Below the pieces are notes generated by a model. It did not search any database, was not told where the DNA came from, and saw only the letters and a program-made list of their open reading frames with translations. Source: Glandiceps talaboti (taxonomy: Eukaryota > Hemichordata > Enteropneusta > Spengelidae). Taken from it: 64,000 nucleotides of DNA. The position numbers were made by a program, and so were the translations under genes. Each line of letters starts with the position of its first letter. Positions within the stretch are counted from its first letter, which is position 1. Positions 50,315 to 60,700 of the stretch are shown here, in pieces. The DNA lies in NCBI RefSeq assembly GCF_964340395.1, contig NC_135554.1, positions 5,133,975 to 5,197,974 of the forward strand, read 5' to 3'.

Positions 50315-53300
50315 TGGATGGACACTTTGCCAAGCCTATAGCACTACTGAATGTAAGATCAGTTGTACTAAAAAAGTTTAGGGTTGGCAGCTTAAACTAT
50401 CAGGTTTCAGTCAGGTTATAGGAAAAACATATTTTTGTTATTATTGACAGACTTTAATATAACTTAAAAGTAATATATAACAATTACTGTATTTTAAGGT
50501 ACCAAGTATATTCAATTTTGTATTTTGAGATATTGTTAAGTTTCAATGTTTCTGTAAGTACCATTATTGTGTCTATAATGCAACATTGTTTATGTATGCT
50601 ATCATTGTACATTGTTTACGTAAGTCAATAAAAACTTGATTTAGAAGCTGCAATCATATTCATATACAACCATAGGAAGCTAATTGCACAAAATGTAATT
50701 TTTTTTTCTCTTTTGGAAAGCTTGGGGTGTTCACAGTGTCAAATTACATAACTTTGTCTATGCTATCACTGGTTGCATTTTGTATGATATTTACCTTATT
50801 ACAAAAGTCTGAGTAAAGGTTGCAAACAAATACTTTGTTTGACCAAATTAGCAATCTATGTTCATGCTGTATATCAAGTGCCATATTAGCAAATGATTAA
50901 ACTCACGGTGTCAAGCCAGCTGGAGCTCCTACTCCTCCTGCTCCAGGGGCCATCATAACAGAGGGAAAGTCAAAATAGGCATAGAGTGCAATTGTGGTCA
51001 TAAGACTCCCACCTAACACAGCAGACAGTGATATGATTCCAAGTGACACAGATCTGAAATCATAAATCAGAGAAAAGTTATAATTAAACTTTGGAAGGAC
51101 AGAGTCAAATCATTGCGATGCATGAAAAATTTTGCTTTTATGATCTTTCATTTAAATTAGTAATGTTGAATACATGTATCATTACTATTAGCAACTACCT
51201 GTAAGCATGTATTCATATATTGTTTGAGCCTGAAATTGTGGCGTAAACAAGCTTCAGTGATCTTAAAATTCACAGAGTAAGGGAGTTATAATTTCAATAA
51301 TACTGGAATTAATGTTTCTATACAATTGTGCTAATGGCATGTACACTATAGCTCCTATATTTTATTTAGGTTGGATTTCAACGCTCCAACTACAATTTTA
51401 CAAAATCGGATTGTTTTAGAGAATGGCGCAGCCCTATAAATATCCAAATGCTCACCTTTAATTAGGAGCATGAGATTTTTTAATTAAATTGTTACAAGAG
51501 ATTAATCCATGACAGCTTTAGCCCTATGTCCTTTAAGATCATATTTTGTAGCACTGTTTTAGATTGATGCAGTTTAATTTTTAGTTTTCTGTTGCTATGT
51601 TTGGTGTATTTTACTGCAATGTCAAAAGTTTACTATAATAGTTATTATATTTGTTAACTCTTTGTCTTGTCTTGATTATCAAGTGTACTATCTTTATTAC
51701 CAATGTTTTGGTTTTTGTTCTGTATATTTTTATCAGTGGAGCTGTAAATGGGACTACTCATCCTGTTGGTTATCCTTGGAAATAAACAAATATTAAATAA
51801 AATAAATGAATAAATAGAAACTTTTAGACCAATGAAAACAAGTCTATCAATCAATTAATTAATTAATTATATGAAAACAAGTGTTGATAATAAGTTCCAC
51901 AAAAATGATTTTAATAATGTGTTGGTGTTGCTAATTGATAAATTCAATACCTACTTGTACATTGCTAGAATAAGAATAGGACTTATCCAATAAAACTGCA
52001 TATCATTAGCCAAGTACCAGGTCCACATAATACACTGAAAACCAACAAATGCAGATAAATAGTTTTAATTGAATACATGTTGTGCAATTTGCTTCTTACT
52101 ACATGGTAAATATCCATAAAAGGAAATAATTTCAAATTTTGTTTTGTTGGACTTAGTGAAGTGACTTAGAACAGTGACTTAGGACTTAAAGGAAAGGTCC
52201 AATCAAACACATTTACACTTTTAGATAGCTTACCATTGTGTTTGTAACTGATATGTATGTGAATTTTAGAAATAAAATGAAACGTATTAAAGTTATGTGA
52301 CTTTGAAATGCAAAATTCTGCTGTGTTGAGCAACAGTCTGTGCCGCCATTTTAGAAACTTTTGCTTTAGGCATAAAAAAAATTATGTGGTTCCAATTTCA
52401 TTCAATTTTAAAATAGGTGGGTAGGTAGATTTTTTATTTTATTTTTTAATTATATTTTTTTTTCATATGTGTCTAGTTCAGGTAGTTATGTGTTCCATTG
52501 TTTTCCATATGGTCTCTGTGTTATTTATTTCTTCTCATCAGATGTACAGCCATTACAGATTGGAAGAACAGATTTATATTGTCTTTTTCAGTTGTCAGTT
52601 TCTGCATCCACTATTTCTTGCGAGACTTCACAATTTTTGCGATTTTCTTTTTTTTTTCTCGAATATGTAAAAAAAAGTTTCGGGTTGGTGTGTAAAACTA
52701 GGTGGGGTCGGGTAAACGGAACCAAACAACTTTTTTATTTGGCCTTATCAAAGAATGCTGGGAATAATCCATGTTTTTGACATCACGTCATCCTAAACGT
52801 CCACTGACATCTAGATCTAGCTAGGTGTGTGTAACAGGTGTTCACCATTTGCAAACATGCTAAAATATAAATATAAATATGTTATAATCATTTTGTTTTT
52901 CCATTTCCACTGATCAAGTGTTGAAAGAAGTCATAATTTTGCTACTTTCAAAGTTTGAGGTAATGCTTTTAAGAACTTAATTCATAATAAGTGTAATTTT
53001 GAAAATTGACTGTATTCAGGATGAATTCATGGGCTGTATTACACCAACTTTAATTAATCACGTTTTGTAAAGCAATAACATCACTGGTGATAAAACAACT
53101 GCTATGAATGTGTATTATGATATCATCTTTAATTGTAACTTACACCTTCCATTGAATTTGTAGGGTAGAAATTATTGATATACAGGATGTTTGTCCACCA
53201 GTATTTTTCACATGGTGCAGTGTAAGTTGTCATATACCAAACTGGTCCCTGACCTAACCATGGTCTTATGTACATCCAGAACAAAATTGTAAATAACATG

Positions 53301-56300
53301 GTAGGCGTCAACCTGTAAATAAGATAAATTACACTCAACCATCTCCTTTACTTGTTACACAAAATTTAAAGTGGCACAAGCCAGGTTTATACCATTGAGC
53401 ATTTTACTCTTCATTACTGGGACAAGCCTTTAAAGAAGCAAGTCCACTTGTTATCAAAGAGTACCAATATTTACACATGTGATGATGGGCTCTTACATAA
53501 CACAAGTAAACAGTGTAGTTCACAGCGTAAGATCATTTCTAAGGAGTGGGTCAATTGAGGCAAACCTTATCTCCGTCTTATATCAGTTGTTATCAATTTA
53601 TTAGGCTATTATAAGTAACACTACAAACAGCTTTAGAGATGCAAACAACTTTTATGACACCCGTTTTCGTCAGGCAAGCCCGCGGGTTTGTTGCACTTGG
53701 ACCGTTAATGGCTTGTGAATGTCATGTGAAAATACTAATATTGAGCCTTAATTAAACTATGATGGCATTGATGGTATTAAAAGTTTTCTGCACCCATGAC
53801 ATAATCAGTGTGCTAGGGAACAACCTGTGTTATGCCCTGTTATCTGGGTTTGGTTGGCAAATTAATGGACCACAAATGTTGCCAATGTACACTATGTAAT
53901 CAGAGCTTACAGATTATTGTGTTGATATATAGTTTTAAATATCCTCAATCAACTACTGGCATAGAAGAGATTCGTTTGACCTTAAATGGAGAAATGACTG
54001 ATTTGCATGTTATCATACATAAGGTTGTTAAATTGCCTTAGTATATATGAGTTAGTTTAATTCTAAGATAAGAGAGGTGGGGTTTGAATACCATTCTTTT
54101 AGATGAGTGGTTCTCTAATGCATTGTTAACCAAAGCACTAGTATATCAGGGATTTCCTTAACATTAAATTTACACCTAATCTAGAATCCAGTCATGTGAG
54201 GATTTTTGACTATTGCCTTCCTACAAACTTTCCCACACAACTGGATTTTTTGTCTAGTGCTATCCATGGCATCAAATCTCAAGATCTCTCTTTAGTCTAG
54301 TGCTATCCATGGCATCAAATCTCAAAATCTCTCTTTAGTCTAGTGCTATCCATGGCATCAAATCTTAAAATTTCTCTCTAGTCTAGTGCTATGTGGCATC
54401 AAATCTCAAGAGCTCTCTTTAGTCTAAGTATTATCCATGGCATCAAATCTCAAGATCTCTCTTTAGTCTAGTGCTATCCATGACATCAAATCTCAAGATC
54501 TCTCTTTAGTCTAGTGCTATCTGTGGCATTGAATCTCAAGATCTCTCTTTAGTCTAGTATTATCCATGGCATCAAATCTCAAGATCTCTCTTTAGTCTAG
54601 TGCTATCCGTAGGATCAAATCTCAAGATTTCTCTTTAGTCTAGTGCTATCCATGGCATCAAATCTCAAGATCTCTCTTTAGTCTAGTGCTATCCGTGGCA
54701 TCAAATCTCAAGATCTCTCTTTAGTCTAGTGCTATCTGTGGCATCAAATCTCAAGATCTCTCTTTAGTCTAGTGCTATCTGTGGCATCAAATCTCAAGAT
54801 CTCTCTTTAGTCTAGTGCTATCTGTGGCATTGAATCTCAAGATCTCTCTTTAGTCTAGTGCTATCCATGGCATCAAACCTCAAGATCTCTCTTTAGTCTA
54901 GTATTATCCATGGCATCAAATCTCAAGATCTCTCTTTAGTCTAGTGCTATCTGTGGCATCAAATCTCAAGATTTCTCTCTAGTCTAGTGCTATCTGGGGC
55001 ATTGAATCTCAAGATCTCTCTTTAGTCTAGTGCTATCCATGGTATCAAATCTCAAGAGCTCTCTTTAGTCTAGTGCTATCTGGGGCATTGAATCTCAAGA
55101 TCTCTCTTTAGTCTAGTGCTATCTGTGGCATCAAATCTCAAGATCTCTCTTTAGTCTAGTGCTATCTGTGGCATCAAATCTTAAGATTTCTCTCTAGTCT
55201 AGTGCTATGTGGCATCAAATCTCAAGATTTCTCTTTAGTCTAGTATTATCCATGGCATCAAATCTCAAGATCTCTCTTTAGTCTAGTGCTATCCATGACA
55301 TCAAATCTCAAGATCTCTCTTTAGTCTAGTGCTATCCGTGGTATCAAATCTCAAGATCTCTCTTTAGTCTAGTGCTATCCGTGGCATCAAATCTCAAGAT
55401 CTCTCTTTAGTCTAGTGCTATCCGTGGTATCAAATCTCAAGATCTCTCTTTAGTCTAGTGCTATCCGTGGCATCAAATCTCAAGATCTCTCTTTAGTCTA
55501 GTGCTATCTGTGGCATCAAATCTCAAGATCTCTCTTTAGTCTAGTGCTATCCATGGCATCAAATCTCAAAATCTCTCTTTAGTCTAGTGCTATCCATGGC
55601 ATCAAATCTTAAGATTTCTCTCTAGTCTAGTGCTATGTGGCATCAAATCTCAAGATCTCTCTTTAGTCTAGTATTATCCATGGCATCAAATCTCAAGATC
55701 TCTCTTTAGTCTAGTGCTATCCATGACATCAAATCTCAAGATCTCTCTTTAGTCTAGTGCTATCTGTGGCATTGAATCTCAAGATCTCTCTTTAGTCTAG
55801 TGCTATCCGTGGCATCAAATCTCAAGATCTCTCTTTAGTCTAGTGCTATCCGTGGCATCAAATCTCAAGATCTCTCTTTAGTCTAGTGCTATCTGTGGCA
55901 TCAAATCTCAAGATTTCTCTTTAGTCTAGTGCTATCTGTGGCATTGAATCTCAAGATCTCTCTTTAGTCTAGTGCTATCCGTGGCATCAAATCTCAAGAT
56001 CTCTCTTTAGTCTAGAGCTATCCGTGGCATCAAATCTCAAGATCTCTCTTTAGTCTAGTGCTATCTGTGGCATCAAATCTCAAGATCTCTCTTTTGTCTA
56101 GTGGAATCTGTTGCATAAAACCTCAAAATCTCTCTTTAGTCTAGTGCTATCCTTGATCAAATCTGAAGATCTCTCTTTCATTCGAGATGATTTGATACCA
56201 TGTTGTCATCCAGACTGGATTCTAGGTTCAGTATACAAATACCAAACAATATTATTGAATCATCAAATATTACAGCTAAATATATACCAGATTTGTTTAA

Positions 56301-57458
56301 GTACAGTTAATACCAAGTAATATAGTTTATAAATACACTAATTATAAGTAATTAAAAAAATGCACAGAAATTATAAATCTAATATGCAGCAAAAGCAACG
56401 ACCCCCTCCCCCCCCAAAAAAAAAATAAATAAATAAATAAAATAAAATAAAATAAATAAATATATAAAAACTGTAAGTTATGTTTCTTTATGTTGGGATA
56501 ACACTGTGTAAAATGTTTTCTTATTCTAACCATTCAGTTGGTTTAATCCTTAAAGTGTTGACATAAGGTTGTCTTAGTAGTTTTAGTCAGATCAAAATTT
56601 AAAAATCAAATACTAAATTACACAGTAACATGCCACTTCAACATTATCAACGTTCAGTAATAATGCAAATTTTGGTTTTATAATGATTTCTGGAAAAAAT
56701 CTTCCATAGGTATCTGCAATTAAAGGAATGTAATAACACCTGTGACAAGTTTTAATTTGTCAAACTTTTAGCAGTTGACAATATTGAAGTTTATTGAAAT
56801 AATTCATTTCATCTATGTTTCGATTTTATTCGTACCTATAATATTTAGCGAAAATTACAATTATTTGACCCTACCTCCAGTATCTGTGGAAATAGTACTG
56901 AAACCATGGGAGTTGACCATCTTCTTTGTCCAACTGGAAAAACACCAAGTAACCCACCAGTAAACCACTGTAAAAAAGAACAAAGTAAATGTTAAATTAT
57001 TCAAAACATACAATTCTATATTCTGTACTTATTATAAATATGGACATTTTACACTCATTATCTGCAATATATGAGTATGGTAATGGTTATGGAATATTGC
57101 TAATACTAGTCATTTTTCACACTTGTTTATTTATTTTGAATGCCATATTGTTTCCCAAGGATCTAGCATATAAACAAAGGATGTAGATAAGAGCCAGTAA
57201 AACCAACCAACCATCCTGCAATGTCTTGCTGGCTACTTTTTCAGGAAGTGTTCAAAGATTCTTTATTTCAACCAGTATATTTCTGTCATTAGGCAAAAGT
57301 TTTGATAATTACAATCATATCAAAAACTAGTCAAATCAGTTCAAAAACTATCTCCAATCATCGTAAACTAGTTATACTTCATATTCATAGAGATTGATTA
57401 CCGTTTGTCTGTATATTTAAGTAGGTCATTTGTTGTTTCTTTGTATTTGTGTATTTGC

Positions 57459-57489
<31 letters not shown>

Positions 57490-57743
57490 CCACCTATATT
57501 TATACAATGTATTTTGTAAATCCTTTATGATTTTTTTCTATTCTGTCAATATTGCAATATACTCAATTTGACCAGCAGCCCCAGTAATTAGTAATTCCTA
57601 ATCCCTAAGATTGTAAAAGGGGACGGACTCGACTAGTTGCAAAGACAACTATTTTTCGTCTCCCTTTCCCAAGTTGAATACTTCATATATTGTAGAATTG
57701 TTATATATGTATATGTATATATATATTTCTGGGAATAAAGAAG

Positions 57744-57775
<32 letters not shown>

Positions 57776-60700
57776 CAAAATAAGCAACAGCATCTCACTT
57801 TCTAATTGCTTGTTGTTAATTATCAAGTTTATAAAATTAATCATCAAAAGACTGTCAGAATGTTAAAGTAAACACATAATAAAAGCAAAATAAACATAAA
57901 ACGATTTACCTCAAAACAAAGAATGTATCCACTGAGTAAGTGCCATTTAGAAGAACTTGAAAGGAGAAGGTGTTGATCATTTCAAGCACTTGAACCCAAT
58001 CATCTAAGTTATGAAAATATACATCAAATTTAAAGATATAGTTTGGGTAAATTCGATATCAATTGAATCCTGTATGTTTAAATGGATCTGTGTCACCTGA
58101 TTGTAATCAGAGGGGAGAACAGCCTCTTTTTTTTAAATCTTAAAATGATAGGAAATATCAATCTAGTGATTTTTGTTAGCATCATTTAAATATGTAGAGA
58201 CTGTAGACATGATTTATAGATTAATTTTGTTTTAAAATTGAAAGTTACCGATCTTAACTAAAGCATTATTCAGAAAACTGACCTGGCACTGACAGATATA
58301 AATGGAAAATAAAAATTCACTAAATACCGCATAAAATCATGAGATAACTTTACACTTAGGCCAAAGGAGAGTTTATATATATATACTGTATATATACTTT
58401 ATATACTGTCTGCTTACCTACAAGCATCGTTATAGCTGGCCACAGAAAGGTATGTCCAAGTATAACCCAAGACATACTTATCACTCTCAATCCATGTAAA
58501 CATCCAATGGCTTTCTCACTTTGCTTTGTACTCAGAAGTTTTTGTAGGTTCTTGTTGACAGCAAAACAGAACAGTAACTCTACCAAAAAGTCTGCAGTAA
58601 AACATCATGGATTAAAATAGTAAGAATTGTAGTAGCATGTATTGTATAGCAAGGTGACTGTACATGTAGGACTCAAACATTAGGCCTTAAAGTGGCCATA
58701 TGAATGATGATTGGAGTTTTAATTTATAAAACAATTTTATCATGGCATCCTACTTGAAAAATCAATGTCACCAACATAGACCAAGTCTTTGTTTGTAACT
58801 CAATACATGACAAAAAGCTAAACTGTGTACAGAAGTTTGTTATTGTAAGTACAAAAACAAACTTTTTAGTATTTACACATTTATAATCATTTTAAATTTA
58901 TTGAGTTACAGACAAGATTTGGCATATGTTGTTTCACATCATGTTGATTTTTCAAGTAGGAAGCCATGATAAAATTGTTTTACTCCAAAATATATTCCCA
59001 ATCCTCATCTATATGGCCACTTTTAATAAATAGCAAAGATTATCATTATGCACCATGGTTATTCCCTCATTACTGTAGTCACAGTGATTTGAAGAAATTT
59101 GATAGATTTACATGACTTCAATAAATTTAAAATAGCTGTTAGTGAATTATCTAACAATAAATTGCCATTCATCTCTATTTGGTCTCGTTACATGGCACTA
59201 TATTATGATTTTTGTACAAAAAAGGAACATTTCTGTATAAACAGTTGCAATGAGATCTTTTTGCACAAATGATGATAACTTCGTACAAAAAAAAAAGAGA
59301 TATTTGATTGTCATTTCCAATAGCCTTGCAGCATCAACTCAATTATGAAATTTATGTGCAAAGTTAATTTTCTTAATTCAAAGTTTTATTTAAACTTGTA
59401 CCAAATTTAGTATTCAACAACGTAATGCAAATAAACATTTGATAACAACACAGCTATTCAAACCTTGTATTTGTTTGGTGCATCTAGTAATAACCAAAGG
59501 TGTACAATTAAGAAGAAGAACATTAATGGAACCAAAGTAGAGTCTCAGAAAACTAAGTTAAAGGGCCACAGTATATAATTTTTTAGTCTTCGGTGATTAC
59601 TCTTCATATGCATATTTGGGTTGTTCTAATTACTAGAACATGGCGAATCATGCTAGAGGTGTCACCAAAAATTTATTCAATATGATTGATATTAATAATA
59701 TATGGTTACCACTAAATTAGAAAAGCATCACAATTTTAATTACCACAGTGTCTGTACATACTAAACTGATTTATAGTACAGGTCAGAGCCCATTTAATCT
59801 TTTTAACAGGACACTTTTGAGTAACTGGTCTTGTTATTTTGTCGGCGGCAAAGCCGAAGACATGTGTTTATGCGTTGGTGACACTGTAATATTTGAAAAG
59901 GTGGGGACAGTCATTGAAATGGTTAATGATAAAGTGGACCATTCCATTCACGGTTCAAGAGCTTGCAGACACTTCTGTTGTGTAAAAATTGTCCCATTAA
60001 ATGGAATTGAGAGAATGGTTGAAACAATGGGGACTAGATGGGGAGGAGTATAATTTTTTTAACTGCTTAAATCACACTGTGTTAATACCGATTTGAATCA
60101 AACTAAGTGTTAATGTGTATTGACAATATGCATTTTGTACTCAGATTTATTCGAAAATTGGACCAAGATCACGGAGAGCCACTTTCACTTTTATAAATAA
60201 TAATAAACTATGTTGTAATACTATGATACCATTAACAGTACCTGTATTCATGCATTGATAACATTAACAGTACCTGTATTCATGCACTGATGCCCTGTAC
60301 ATCCTTTTACATTAACTACAGCAACATCAGGAGTATTTCTTAGCAATGGAGTGTATTCTGTTGAGGCATCATCCTGGAATGTCCTGGCATGTTTTGTCTT
60401 GTGTATCATTGGATGTGGATCGGAGGGAGCACAGTTCAATATTATGTCTACAACCCAGCCAAACAGCATTAGGAAACCTAAGACTGCACATATGGCTCTG
60501 TCATGAAAACAAAAATTAATCACTGAATAACATAATTATTGCATGTTAATTACAAATGATTCAAAAGGATGTAAATAATGACAAAGCCCCCTTAGGTCAC
60601 TCATATTTTCCTTGGCTGAATGAAAAAAAATATTGCGGAATCAAATCTTATTAGGCCATGCATGAGCCAGGTTCAACAAAAATATAAAATATATATCTAT

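Noticed and set aside
52467-52780. Three overlapping plus-strand ORFs of 65-103 codons
   Set aside because: They overlap in different frames within T-rich repeat debris in an intron and show no domain or splice support.
59748-60053. 101-codon plus-strand ORF
   Set aside because: Lies in an acyltransferase intron; part resembles sequence near 20340, so repeat origin is likely, and no domain is recognisable.
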